The notes under the pieces were generated by a model, which did no database searches, was not told the DNA's origin, and worked only from the letters and a program-made list of their open reading frames with translations. A stretch of DNA of 64,000 bases from Candidatus Dormiibacterota bacterium. Its GTDB lineage: Bacteria; Chloroflexota; Dormibacteria; Dormibacterales; Dormibacteraceae. The stretch spans positions 1-64,000 of the forward strand of contig JAMXLM010000018.1 of assembly GCA_024280995.1 (NCBI GenBank), in the 5' to 3' direction. Within the stretch, counting starts at the first letter, position 1. Each line of letters starts with the position of its first letter. Of this stretch, positions 1 to 9,033 are shown piece after piece. The position numbers and the translations under genes are program-made.

Positions 1-1689
1 CGCGCGAAGCTCCGCCCACCGCAGGTAGCCGCTCTCTTCGAGCAACCGGTTGAGGATGTCGGCGACGGTCAGCGTGTCGCGCAGCCGGCCGATGCGGCCC
101 GTCAGCTCGAGCAGTCGCGTCGCTTCCGACGCGACCTTCGGCTCCATCTCGGGGAACCCCTCGCGCCTTGACTCGTCGAAACAGTCACGAAGTCGCATTC
201 CGGGCCGCTCGAAGCGGCGAGATGCGAGTCTGTACATGCCTGCGTCAGCAAGGCGGACGATCGGTCCCTGCAGGATGCGCACGAGCGCGCCGTCGTCCAT
301 CGGGTTCTCGGCCAGCCGGAGGAGGGCCAGCACATCCTTGATCTCCTGCCGGTCAAAGAACCCGGAACCGCCGCTCGTCAGGTACGGAATTCCCTGCCGT
401 CGCAGCTCGTCCTCGAACTCGCGCGGGAGCATGCGCACCGAGTGGGACAGGATCGCGATGTCCCGGAACGGAACCCCGCCGACGTGCAGCCGGCGGATGG
501 TCTCGCCCACGGACCGCGCCTCGGTGCGCGAGTCGGGCGCCATCAGCACGCTGACGGGCCAGCCGCTGCCCAGGCCGCGCGTGGCCACCAGCTCCGGCTC
601 CTCGGCGAAGTCTGGATCGCGCCGGATGAAGTCGGTGGCGCAATCGAGGATGCCCTGGTACGAGCGGCGGTTGTGGGTCAGCGGGAGTCTCTCGCCCGGG
701 AAACGGCTGCGGATGTTCTCGATCTCCGCGTCGCGCCATCCGTAGATCGACTGCTTGGCGTCGCCGACCACGGTGACGTTGCCGAAGTTCTCTGCCGCGA
801 CCAGGCGGATGAAGTCGAGCTGGATGCGGTTGGTGTCCTGGAACTCGTCGACGATCAGGTAGCGAAACCGCTCGCGGCAGCGACGGCGAAATTCGGGCAC
901 CCGCTCCAGCGCGTCGATCACCTCGAGCAGCAGGTCGTCGAAGTCGCGGAGCGACTGCGCGCGCAGCGCGTCCTCGTACGCGCGGTAGATGGTGAAGAGG
1001 ACCTCGATGGCCTCGAGCTCCGCCCTGGCGGGGTCGGGGCCACCCGACCCGTTCTGCGACGGCCGTGCGCTCCAGTGGCGCTCGTGCATCGCAAGCGCCC
1101 GCTCGTGAAATCGCTCCGGATTGATTCCTCGGCCCTTTAGCTTCAGGAGGAAGCGCAGCCCGGACCGCAGCAAGTCGTCCAGGTCGTCGACCGACAGCGC
1201 GGTGAACGAGTCGGGGTCGAACGGCGCGGTGGCGCCGCTCCTGAGCCTGGCGACCAGCTCCTGCTCGAACAGCTTCTGACCTGTTTCGTCGAGGACTCGC
1301 TGCTCGCGGGGCTCGCCGACGAGGTAGGCGTACTCGTCGAGCAGCCGCGCGCAGGCGCTGTGAAAGGTTCCGACCCAGGCCCCGTCGAGCGCTCGCTGAC
1401 CCACCTCGGGGCGCCGCGCCGACAACTCCTTGGTGATGCGCTGCCGCAGCTCCTCGGCCGCGCGGTCGCTGAAGGTCATGGTGAGGATCTCGTCCGGAGC
1501 GACGCCGTGCTCGACGAGCCAGCAGAAGCGCTCGGTCGCGGTGAAGGTCTTGCCCGTGCCCGGACCGGCGGCGATCAGGAACGCCCCCTGCGGACCCGCG
1601 TGCGCGGCGGCCGCCTGCTCGGCGCTCAATACCGGCCCCTGGACACGCGTCGTGCTCGGAGGAGCGCCCTGCGCGCGCCCGGCGCTCAC
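1..1689 (-). CDS. UvrD/AdnB-like ATP-dependent DNA helicase, 3' end cut off by window
   Basis: An SF1A (UvrD/RecB-type) helicase translocates on single-stranded DNA and unwinds it with ATP. The 563 visible codons stay open to the window edge. The Q-motif glutamine is at residue 25, Walker A GPGTGKT at 42-48, Walker B VDEFQDT near 280 and motif GDAKQSIYGWRD near 305; UvrD_C helicase text (DILNRLLEESGYLRWAE) runs up to the edge. The GTG start overlaps the TGA of the upstream helicase gene as GTGA, so the two are translationally coupled. By analogy with mycobacterial AdnA/AdnB, this would be the second subunit of a resection complex; a C-terminal nuclease domain may lie outside the window. UvrD/PcrA is the alternative. 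Confidence 0.85.
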   Translation of the reverse strand, partial: MSAGRAQGAPPSTTRVQGPVLSAEQAAAAHAGPQGAFLIAAGPGTGKTFTATERFCWLVEHGVAPDEILTMTFSDRAAEELRQRITKELSARRPEVGQRALDGAWVGTFHSACARLLDEYAYLVGEPREQRVLDETGQKLFEQELVARLRSGATAPFDPDSFTALSVDDLDDLLRSGLRFLLKLKGRGINPERFHERALAMHERHWSARPSQNGSGGPDPARAELEAIEVLFTIYRAYEDALRAQSLRDFDDLLLEVIDALERVPEFRRRCRERFRYLIVDEFQDTNRIQLDFIRLVAAENFGNVTVVGDAKQSIYGWRDAEIENIRSRFPGERLPLTHNRRSYQGILDCATDFIRRDPDFAEEPELVATRGLGSGWPVSVLMAPDSRTEARSVGETIRRLHVGGVPFRDIAILSHSVRMLPREFEDELRRQGIPYLTSGGSGFFDRQEIKDVLALLRLAENPMDDGALVRILQGPIVRLADAGMYRLASRRFERPGMRLRDCFDESRREGFPEMEPKVASEATRLLELTGRIGRLRDTLTVADILNRLLEESGYLRWAELRA

Positions 1690-4600
1690 TCCGGCGGTGC
1701 TCCACCGAAAGAGCAGATGGCCGCGTGCGGGCAGCTGCCAAACCGCGTCACACATGTGCCGGCTATCTCCCGGGGCGCCGGCTCGAAGTGCCCGCCCTTG
1801 ATTCGCTCGATCGCGGTCATGACCACCGCGCGGCTGCGGTCGAGGTCTTCGGCGGACAGGGGCCGCTCGCGGTACTCCTTGAGGCCGGCCGGCCGGCCGA
1901 CGCTGAAGATGTCCTGGCGCATCCCGCCCCAGACCCAGTCCTTCGGGTACCACAGCGACAAGAATCGAGGCTGGAAGCCAAGCGGCTTGCCCTCGTCGTC
2001 GAACCCGTACTTGCAGGCGAGGTAATAGAGCGCGAGCTGCACGTCGTGCAGCTCCGGCCCGAAATACATCTCGTAGGCGATCCGCATCGCCTTTCCGGAA
2101 CCGGTCTTGTAATCGACGACCTCGACCTCGCCATCGCCGACGTCGTTGACACGATCGATCTTGCCCACCACCTCGACACCGTCGAGCTGGAGGTGGAATT
2201 TCTTCTCGACCGCGAGGGTGCCGATCCTGCGCACCAGCTGCATCCCGGTGATCGCGCGGATGTAGTTGGCAAGCAGCGAACGAACCTGCTTCTCCTCGCG
2301 TTTGCGGTCGAGGACGCCCTCCATGCGCGACAGGTAGCCGTCGATGTGCCTGGCGAGCAGATCGTCGAACCACCTTCGCTGCATCTCCGTCTCGAGCGGC
2401 CGCCACTCGTTTTCGTGCTCGTGGAAGTCCTGCAGCACCTCGTGCAAAAAGCCGCCGCGCTCCATCGCCACCGAGCGCGGCTCTTCGACAAGCCGCGGGT
2501 GATGGTTGTACCAGTAGAGCCGCGGGCACTTGATGTAGTCGTTGAGCGTGGTGGGGCTGAAGTGGTCGATGTCCACCGAGGTCGGGTTGCGGCCGTTGCC
2601 GTACGGCTCGAACGGCTCGCCTGAGACGGGGTCGGTGAGAAACGCCACGTCGAGGCCCAACGCCTGCGCTCGCGTCAGGACGTCTTGGGTCAGCGCGGAG
2701 GGATGCGAGGCGAGGATCACCTCAGCCTCGCGTGCGAGCAGGACATCGCCGGGCTCGAGGCGCGAGGACGCGCGCGACAGCTCGCGCGACTCCGCCTCCG
2801 CGTCGGCCATCTCGAGGAACACGGACGGGCCGGCCTGGCGTAGATAGGTGTCGGCGAACGTCACGTACAGGCGCCGGCGCGCGCGGGTCATCGCGACGTA
2901 AGCCAGCCGCGCCTCTTCGGCAAGGTGGCCATCCGGATCCGACGGCCACGAGGGCATGAAGCCGACCTTGAACCGCTCGAGCCACTCGCGGTCTTCCGCG
3001 TCGAGCAGCGGATGCGGCCGCGACTCCAGCGGGAACAGTCCGTGGGCGAAGCCCGCGCAGAAAACAACCTCGAACTCGAGCCCTTTGGCCTGATGGACGG
3101 TCATCACCTGCACCGCGTCGCGGTCGCCGCCGGCGTCCTCGGCGTCGTCCGACGCCGCGGCGAGCAGGCTGGAAAGCGAGCCGGTCAGGTCGCCGAGAAG
3201 GGGCTTCGAACCGTGCAGCCGTTCGTGGACCGCTTCGATCGCCTCGAGACCGCCGATGGTGGAGCGAAGGTCGGCGATCGCCTCCGCCCGCTGACCGGAG
3301 GGAAGGTCTAGGTCGAGAAGCCGGCCCATCGCGCCGTCGTCGATGAGCACCGAGTAGGCGAGGGCGGCGACCGGCATGGTTGCCGCTCGGCGGAGGAGCT
3401 TCTGTCTCGTGACCATCGCGCCGTGCAGCTCCTGCAGCTCCCCTTCCGACAGGAACGCCATGTAGTCGGGCGCTTTCTCTTCTTCCGAGGGGGCGTCGGC
3501 GCCCCACGGCAACGGGTAGAGCAGCGGGTTGCGAGACGCGAGCACGTACATGAGCCGGTTGACGACCTTGAGAATCGGCCGCGCCCGCTGCGTGGCATAG
3601 GCGCGCAACCGGCTGATCGTCCGCGGCCCCACCCCGCTGAGGCTCGACGCAAGCGCGCTTTCGAAAGCGTCGTTGTCGTCGGGCTTGCGCAGCGATTCGA
3701 GGTATCCGATGAGGAAGCGAACGACCTCGTTTCGCGCGGTCGCGCCCCAGCCACGCACCTCATAAGGAAGGTCGAGAGCGCGGAGGGCTTCTTCGAACGG
3801 AGCGCCAAGCGCGGTCGTGCTGCGCAGCACGATGGCGAAATCGCTGAAACGCATGCCGGGACGCTCCGACTGAAGACGCTTGATCTCGCGCGCGCAGAAG
3901 AACGCCTCGTCGACAGGGTCGCTCTCGCGTGCGACCACAACCGACGGCGTGGCATGCGCGATCTCGGACCGCAAGACACGGGGCCGGCGGCCCGGCTGCG
4001 TCGAGAGCAGCAGCCGCTCGCCCGCGTCAAGAGCCTCCTGCGAGCACCGCCGGCAGGACTCGAGCTGCATCGTCGACGCGCCGTACGCGGCGACGAAATC
4101 GCTGCTCAGCAGCCGCGGCACGCTCCCGCGAAAGCCGTAGATAGATTGGTCCGGATCGCCGACGACCACGAGGCGAGGCCGCGACTCGGGCGGCGCGATC
4201 AGCCGCAGGAGCTCGAACTGCGCAGGGTCGACGTCCTGGAACTCGTCGACCAGGACCAGCGCGAACTTGTGCCGGAGCCGGGCCCGCAGGTCGGCGTTCG
4301 ACTGCAGAAGCTCTATCGCTCCGGAGATGAGGTCGCGGAAGTCGACGAGCCTGGCACCTTCCATGCGCTCCTGGTATGCGCGATAGACCGCCGCCAGCAC
4401 CCGCAGCCTCTCGCTCGCGCTCGCCTCGGCAGCCAGAAGGAGAGAAGAAGGATGGACGAGGTTCTGCTTCATCAGCGCCACGAACCCGAGAAGGTCGTGC
4501 GCGAACGCGTCCGAACGGCGCAGGTCGTCGAGCGGCCCGAGGATCTCGGGGTCGATCTCGCCCAAGACCTTGCGCATGACGATCCATTCCTGGAAGCCGT

Positions 4601-4889
4601 TCAGTAGCAGGCGGTCACGGTCGGGCGCGTGGTCGCGCAGGAGTCGCTCGCAGAAGCTGTGGAACGTCGAGATCCACGCTTCGCCGTAGTCGTCGTCGAG
4701 CCGCTCGTCGATGCGTCGCGAGATCTCACCCGCGGCGCTCCGCGAGAAGGTCAGGACGAGGATGCGATCGCGACCGGCCAGCCCGTTTCGAACAGCCTGC
4801 TCATACAGGTCGACGAGCGCGTGGGTCTTGCCCGTGCCCGGCCCGGCCAGCACACGAAGCGGTCCGTTGATCTCCTGGATGTCGAGCAA
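1686..4889 (-). CDS. SF1 helicase fused to RecB-type PD-(D/E)XK nuclease (AdnA/AddAB-like)
   Basis: This 1067-residue protein combines a UvrD-like motor with a C-terminal nuclease. Walker A GPGTGKT is at residues 16-22, VDEFQDVD near 215 and GDPDQSIYGFRG near 245. The nuclease part has the expected H816, D912 and D926-x-K928 of a RecB/Cas4-type site. Cys788, Cys1046, Cys1053 and Cys1059 are placed like the four iron-sulfur ligands of AddB/AdnB/Cas4 nucleases, although the C-x6-C-x5-C spacing differs. The TTG start is supported by GGGGAG five bases upstream. There is almost no sequence before Walker A, as in AdnA. Its length matches AdnA (about 1050). It is coupled to the next helicase by a 4-base overlap; together they probably process double-strand breaks for recombination. 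Confidence 0.85.
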   Translation of the reverse strand: MLDIQEINGPLRVLAGPGTGKTHALVDLYEQAVRNGLAGRDRILVLTFSRSAAGEISRRIDERLDDDYGEAWISTFHSFCERLLRDHAPDRDRLLLNGFQEWIVMRKVLGEIDPEILGPLDDLRRSDAFAHDLLGFVALMKQNLVHPSSLLLAAEASASERLRVLAAVYRAYQERMEGARLVDFRDLISGAIELLQSNADLRARLRHKFALVLVDEFQDVDPAQFELLRLIAPPESRPRLVVVGDPDQSIYGFRGSVPRLLSSDFVAAYGASTMQLESCRRCSQEALDAGERLLLSTQPGRRPRVLRSEIAHATPSVVVARESDPVDEAFFCAREIKRLQSERPGMRFSDFAIVLRSTTALGAPFEEALRALDLPYEVRGWGATARNEVVRFLIGYLESLRKPDDNDAFESALASSLSGVGPRTISRLRAYATQRARPILKVVNRLMYVLASRNPLLYPLPWGADAPSEEEKAPDYMAFLSEGELQELHGAMVTRQKLLRRAATMPVAALAYSVLIDDGAMGRLLDLDLPSGQRAEAIADLRSTIGGLEAIEAVHERLHGSKPLLGDLTGSLSSLLAAASDDAEDAGGDRDAVQVMTVHQAKGLEFEVVFCAGFAHGLFPLESRPHPLLDAEDREWLERFKVGFMPSWPSDPDGHLAEEARLAYVAMTRARRRLYVTFADTYLRQAGPSVFLEMADAEAESRELSRASSRLEPGDVLLAREAEVILASHPSALTQDVLTRAQALGLDVAFLTDPVSGEPFEPYGNGRNPTSVDIDHFSPTTLNDYIKCPRLYWYNHHPRLVEEPRSVAMERGGFLHEVLQDFHEHENEWRPLETEMQRRWFDDLLARHIDGYLSRMEGVLDRKREEKQVRSLLANYIRAITGMQLVRRIGTLAVEKKFHLQLDGVEVVGKIDRVNDVGDGEVEVVDYKTGSGKAMRIAYEMYFGPELHDVQLALYYLACKYGFDDEGKPLGFQPRFLSLWYPKDWVWGGMRQDIFSVGRPAGLKEYRERPLSAEDLDRSRAVVMTAIERIKGGHFEPAPREIAGTCVTRFGSCPHAAICSFGGAPPE

Positions 4890-4923
4890 ATGGTCTCCCC
4901 GTCTTGGCGGGCGGGTGACCTGA

Positions 4924-6039
4924 TTATGCGGGCGCCCGTCTCCTGGAGTCAGCCCAGGTTGTTAAGGGCACGAGCGCGGTCAGCAGCAGGCCGACGAGGA
5001 TCGCGATCTCGAGCCACGGCCACTGGCGGAGGTGTGGGCTGTCGCCTCGCAGGTAGAGAAACGGGCTGGCGCTGATCCAGGCGATGATCAGCAGCGCGCG
5101 CCAGGGGATGCTCTGGCGCTCCTCCCAAACCATCCAGCCGGCGGCGACGAGCAGCACGAGGTCCGAGCCGTGGAGGTAGGGCGAGACCAGCAACGAGCCG
5201 ACGATCGCGAGCGGCAGGACGAGGCCGGGCGTGCTGCGAAGGCGATAGGACCCGGCCATCACCGCCCCGACGATGAGGACCCGAAGTGCGATCGCGGAGA
5301 TTCCGTCCGCGTCGAGGGCTCCGTGCAGCGTCACGTTGTCCGCGCCGCTTGGCCACGGCCCGCGCATCTGCTCTAGGTACGAGCTGACGCCGTGCGGCCC
5401 CAGCAGAACCGCCGCCGCGATCCCGACGACCGCACTGGTCGCCACGAAAGACGCCAGCGCCTTGTAGCGTGTCGCGAAGAGCAGCGCCAGCGGGACCAGC
5501 AGCACCGTGTTCGGCTTCAACAGCATCGCCGCGAGCGCGACGCCGGCAAGCACGTCGCGACGGTCGCGCAGGAGCCGCCATCCGGCGACCATGCCGGCCG
5601 CGAGCATCAGCACGATCTGCCCGACGTTCACCGCGTGCATCACCCACCAGGGCGTGAGCGCGCCGGCGACCGCGACCCAGCGAGCAAGCCCTCGGCTTAT
5701 CCCCGAGAGGGCCAGCGCCAGGGCGAAGGCTACGAAGCTGACCAGGGCCCAGATCACGTAAGCCGTGCTCGCCGGCAGCATCGCCAGCGGGGCGACCAGG
5801 AAGGCCACTGTGGGCGGGCTCAGGAATGGCTGCTCCCGGCTCCCGGGAACGAACTGCTGCTGCTGCATCGAGACCAGGCCCTGGTCGTAGATGTGCGACC
5901 AGCCGTCCTTCAGTCCCACCTGCGCCGCCCCTACATAGGTGTTGAAGTCGACGCTGGTAGGGTCGTTGCGGATGGCGAGGTCGAGGTACAGGGCGAGCAG
6001 AACCACCGCAAACGCGGCGACGATCAGGACCTGCCGCAT
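4924..6039 (-). CDS. polytopic GT87-like (DUF2029) mannosyltransferase family membrane protein
   Basis: The protein has about nine or ten hydrophobic segments. An early acidic loop (SVDFNTYVGAAQ) is followed by FLSPPTVAFLVAPLAMLP and GQIVLMLAAGMVAGW, a pattern typical of the GT87/DUF2029 family of polyprenyl-phosphate-dependent glycosyltransferases. Such enzymes add sugars to cell-envelope glycolipids from the outer face of the membrane. The ATG at 6039 is chosen; the frame is open upstream to 6078, but that extension reads poorly as a protein. It is divergent from another membrane glycosyltransferase-like gene. Donor and acceptor cannot be read from sequence. Confidence 0.7.
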   Translation of the reverse strand: MRQVLIVAAFAVVLLALYLDLAIRNDPTSVDFNTYVGAAQVGLKDGWSHIYDQGLVSMQQQQFVPGSREQPFLSPPTVAFLVAPLAMLPASTAYVIWALVSFVAFALALALSGISRGLARWVAVAGALTPWWVMHAVNVGQIVLMLAAGMVAGWRLLRDRRDVLAGVALAAMLLKPNTVLLVPLALLFATRYKALASFVATSAVVGIAAAVLLGPHGVSSYLEQMRGPWPSGADNVTLHGALDADGISAIALRVLIVGAVMAGSYRLRSTPGLVLPLAIVGSLLVSPYLHGSDLVLLVAAGWMVWEERQSIPWRALLIIAWISASPFLYLRGDSPHLRQWPWLEIAILVGLLLTALVPLTTWADSRRRAPA

Positions 6040-6113
6040 GACCCCGCGGTCAGCGGCCGTGTTTACATGAGTGAACAAAACGCTCCCCCGGTGGCGTATT
6101 GGCTCACTCCGCC

Positions 6114-7595
6114 GTGAGCTCCAACTCCATCTATCTTCCCAAACGCGTGGGGGCGGGCGTTTGGACGGCCGCCGTGGCGGTCGTTGTGGCCGTCGCTCAC
6201 GTGCCCGAATTCGCGCACCGATTGATCGACGGCGACGAGGCGATCTACGGAACGATCGCGGTGCTGATGAACATGGGCGGCGCCCTGTACGGCGCCGGCG
6301 GGGTGGACAACAAGCCGCCCGGTGTGTTCTGGGTTTATTCGCTCACGTTTCGACTGTTCGGTCCGTACCAGATGACCGCCGTGCACGCCGTCGGCTTCCT
6401 CGCCATGGCGGCGACATGTGTCGTGCTGTACCTGATCGCGCGCGACCTCGCGGGGCTGCGTGCGGGACTGCTCGCCGCGCTGTTCTACGGCCTCCTCACC
6501 GCGGCGGGCAACCCGCGCCTGCTGGCCACCAACACCGAGGTCCTGATGATGCTGCCGCTCAGCGCGTCGGTCCTGTTGATGGTGCGCAGGCGCTGGTTCT
6601 GGTCCGGGCTGCTGCTCGTCGCGGCGGGCGCTTTTCGCCAGTCGGCGGCGATCAACCTGCTCCTCGTTCCTTTCGCCATCGCGTGGCTCGAATCGTCACG
6701 CCCGCAGGCGTTCGCGCGTTTCGCCGCCGGTCTGGCCGCCGGTCTGGTCGCGGGCGCGCTCGTGCTGGTCACTACCAGCTCGCTCGAAGGCTTCTGGCGG
6801 TGGACGGTCCAGACCTTGACCGGCTACGCCTCGGTGAACTGGACTCCGGCGTTCGTCTGGGCACGGGCGAAGGACAGCGTCGTGCCCTTTGTGATCGACA
6901 TGGCCGTGATGTGGATCGCCGCCATCGCGCTCGCAACCCGCTGGCGCAACTTGGAGGCGCGGAACCGGCTGATGGTTCTCTGGCTGGTCGCGTCGATGGT
7001 CGGGTCGCTGGCCGGCGGCCACCTGTCGTGGCACTACTTCATCCAGGCGATGGGCCCACTCGCGGTTCTGTCCGCGATCGCGTTCGCGAGATTCGAGCTG
7101 CGCCGGCTCGTCGCGGTCGCAGCCGTCGCCGGCATCGCCATCCCAGTGGTCGCGTGGTGGGTCTTCGACATCACCGCGGACCCGCTCACGTACGACTTCG
7201 GCGCGCCGGTGCCGCAGCACCAGCAGGTCGCCGACTATGTCGCCGCGCACACGTCGCCGTCAGATCGGGTGTTCATCTGGGGCGACTGGCCCGCGGTCTA
7301 CGTGGAGTCGGACAGCGTGATGGCCTCGCGCTTCCCTGGCTTTCTTCGCGGATTTGCCCGTGGCTCCGGCGTGGCTCCGAACAACTGGGACACGGCCCCC
7401 GACGTCTGGCCTCTTCTCCAGACCGACCTCGACGCGAACCCGCCGGCGCTGATCGTCGACACCGCGGCGGCCGGCTGGAGCGACTTCGCGATGTACCCGA
7501 TGAGCAACTACCCGGTGCTCGCCAACCTCGTCGCCACGAGCTACCACCAGGTCGCGGTGGTCGATGGCGTCGTGATCTACGCCCGCAACGCCTAG
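6114..7595 (+). CDS. PMT/ArnT-like GT-C glycosyltransferase family membrane protein
   Basis: The protein has roughly 490 residues and around ten membrane segments. After the first segment comes RLIDGDEAIYGTIA, carrying the acidic residues found in the first extracytoplasmic loop of GT-C (PMT_2/ArnT) enzymes, then GGVDNKPPGVFW, matching the conserved NKPP loop motif. A C-terminal soluble part (about 370-490) resembles the periplasmic tail of these proteins. The role is probably lipid-linked sugar transfer in envelope assembly, next to the GT87-like gene. GTG at 6114 is used; a TTG at 6099 in the same frame would add five residues. Neither has a clear ribosome site. Confidence 0.72.
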   Translation: MSSNSIYLPKRVGAGVWTAAVAVVVAVAHVPEFAHRLIDGDEAIYGTIAVLMNMGGALYGAGGVDNKPPGVFWVYSLTFRLFGPYQMTAVHAVGFLAMAATCVVLYLIARDLAGLRAGLLAALFYGLLTAAGNPRLLATNTEVLMMLPLSASVLLMVRRRWFWSGLLLVAAGAFRQSAAINLLLVPFAIAWLESSRPQAFARFAAGLAAGLVAGALVLVTTSSLEGFWRWTVQTLTGYASVNWTPAFVWARAKDSVVPFVIDMAVMWIAAIALATRWRNLEARNRLMVLWLVASMVGSLAGGHLSWHYFIQAMGPLAVLSAIAFARFELRRLVAVAAVAGIAIPVVAWWVFDITADPLTYDFGAPVPQHQQVADYVAAHTSPSDRVFIWGDWPAVYVESDSVMASRFPGFLRGFARGSGVAPNNWDTAPDVWPLLQTDLDANPPALIVDTAAAGWSDFAMYPMSNYPVLANLVATSYHQVAVVDGVVIYARNA

Positions 7596-8335
7596 AGCAG
7601 GTTCTTGATCGGCGGCACCTTGATCTTCGGGACCTTGACCGCCGGCAACGTCACGGGCACCGGGAGCGACTGCGCGGCCGACTGGACCTGAGCCTGCACG
7701 TCGACCGGCACGGGCTGCGGTGCGTTTTGCGGCGCGGGTGCGCCTCCCTTGGCGGAGCTTCCGCCTCCGCTCGCGGCGGCATGAGAAACAGGCGCCGGTG
7801 AATGATGGACGGCAGCCGGCGCGGGCGAAGCTGCCGCGATGACCACCGCGGCGCTCGCCACCGCCGTTGCGGTCCAGACGTGCTCGGTCAGCCAGCGGCC
7901 CGACAGGAACAGGCCGAGCCCATAGAGGGCGCGCCGGCCCAGCGCCTGGCCATGCTGGATGTAGTCGCTGACCGCCGCCAGCGCCCGGCTCAGCCGTCGC
8001 TGCACCATCCACTCCGTGGCGCCGACCTCGTTTGCGATCTCGCGATTCGAAAAGCCGCCGAAGTAGGCGAGCTTGATGACGCGCCTTTCCTCCGGCGGCA
8101 GGTTGCGCATCGCGTCGTCAACGGCGTGGCGGACCATCGCGCCGGAGAAGTCCTGCCACCTGTGCGTGTGGTCGCCGTTTTCGGTGAGGCCTTCGACCAG
8201 GATCTTCTTCAGCCCCCTGTTGGCGCCACGCAGCCTGCGCTTGTCGACTGGCGTGCGCCGCGCGCCGGTCATCAACCAGGCGCGCCAGCTCTCGTGGGTC
8301 TCGGGCGGGACGGTGTGATTCTCGAGGTCGGTCAT
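7592..8335 (-). CDS. sigma-70 region-4 HTH protein with C-terminal membrane anchor and Pro-rich tail
   Basis: Residues about 75-125 form a sigma region-4-type helix-turn-helix (LPPEERRVIKLAYFGGFSN, then REIANEVGATEWMVQRRLSRAL). No region-2 core-binding and -10 recognition domain is present. One hydrophobic segment follows (around 155-180, TATAVASAAVVIAAA), then an Ala/Pro-rich tail ending in the repeated VKVPKIKVPPIK pattern, expected outside the membrane. The ATG at 8335 has AGAAGG just upstream; the longer open frame to 8452 is not needed. It could be a membrane-held transcription regulator or a sigma-like signalling protein with a sensor tail. Target unknown. Its stop overlaps the end of the convergent glycosyltransferase gene by 4 bases. 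Confidence 0.75.
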   Translation of the reverse strand: MTDLENHTVPPETHESWRAWLMTGARRTPVDKRRLRGANRGLKKILVEGLTENGDHTHRWQDFSGAMVRHAVDDAMRNLPPEERRVIKLAYFGGFSNREIANEVGATEWMVQRRLSRALAAVSDYIQHGQALGRRALYGLGLFLSGRWLTEHVWTATAVASAAVVIAAASPAPAAVHHSPAPVSHAAASGGGSSAKGGAPAPQNAPQPVPVDVQAQVQSAAQSLPVPVTLPAVKVPKIKVPPIKNLL

Positions 8336-8399
8336 ATGCCTTCTGGTCCGCTCCCGTTGAAAACTCCGGATGCCTCGAAAGCACCCGAACCGCGCCCGC

Positions 8400-9011
8400 T
8401 CACCGCTTGTAGGGGCGCTTGATCTCCAGTATGCCCGGCTCGCCGGCGGCAACCTTGACGAGATGGTCGAACACGTCGATCACCCCGTTTTCGATCGCGC
8501 CCTCCGACAGCCGGACGTAAGCCGCGGGACCGGCGGCGAACACCAGGGTAGGCGTGCCGAAGACGCCATGAGTGGCGACCGCGTCCATGTGATCTCGCTT
8601 CAATGGCTCGAGGATCGTGGGGTCGTCCAGGTCGCGGCCGAACCCCGCGATGTCCAGGCCGGCCTCGACCGCGAGCTTCTCGATCACGTCGCGGTCGTCG
8701 ATGTCGGCCCGGTCGCGGTGGCGGGCCAGGAGCATGGCCTCGTGCAGCGGCTCGAAGCGCTCCTGGCGGCGCGCGGCCTCGGCGGCGGCAAACGCAAGCC
8801 GCCCCCGCACCGGCTCCGACCGAGGTGCGCTCCAAACGGTCCAGCCCTCATCCTTGGAGTTCACCTGAGTGAGCGAGAAGTACCGCCAGCGAGGCTCCAC
8901 GGTCCGTTCCCCCGAACGGCGCACCGCCTCGATGAGCCGCGATGCCCGGAAGACGAACGGGCACATGTAGTCGAAGAAGATGTCGAACCTGACCGGCTCG
9001 CCCACGCCCAT
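8400..9011 (-). CDS. DsbA-family (FrnE/HCCA isomerase-like) thioredoxin-fold protein
   Basis: The protein has about 203 residues. It begins VRFDIFFDYMCPFVFRAS, where FrnE-type oxidoreductases have F-D-x-x-C-P-W-C, and ends with the cis-proline segment VFGTPTLVF. An all-helical insert lies between (REPLHEAMLL-like region), as in DsbA-type folds. The second active-site cysteine is absent (CPFV), so a normal disulfide exchange is unlikely; a glutathione-binding or isomerase-like role, or a single-cysteine mechanism, is possible. The ATG at 9011 avoids overlap with the divergent CPBP gene; upstream frame to 9104 looks non-coding. No signal peptide, so cytoplasmic. Confidence 0.75.
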   Translation of the reverse strand: MGVGEPVRFDIFFDYMCPFVFRASRLIEAVRRSGERTVEPRWRYFSLTQVNSKDEGWTVWSAPRSEPVRGRLAFAAAEAARRQERFEPLHEAMLLARHRDRADIDDRDVIEKLAVEAGLDIAGFGRDLDDPTILEPLKRDHMDAVATHGVFGTPTLVFAAGPAAYVRLSEGAIENGVIDVFDHLVKVAAGEPGILEIKRPYKR

Positions 9012-9033
9012 CTCACAACCACCAACGCGGCTT

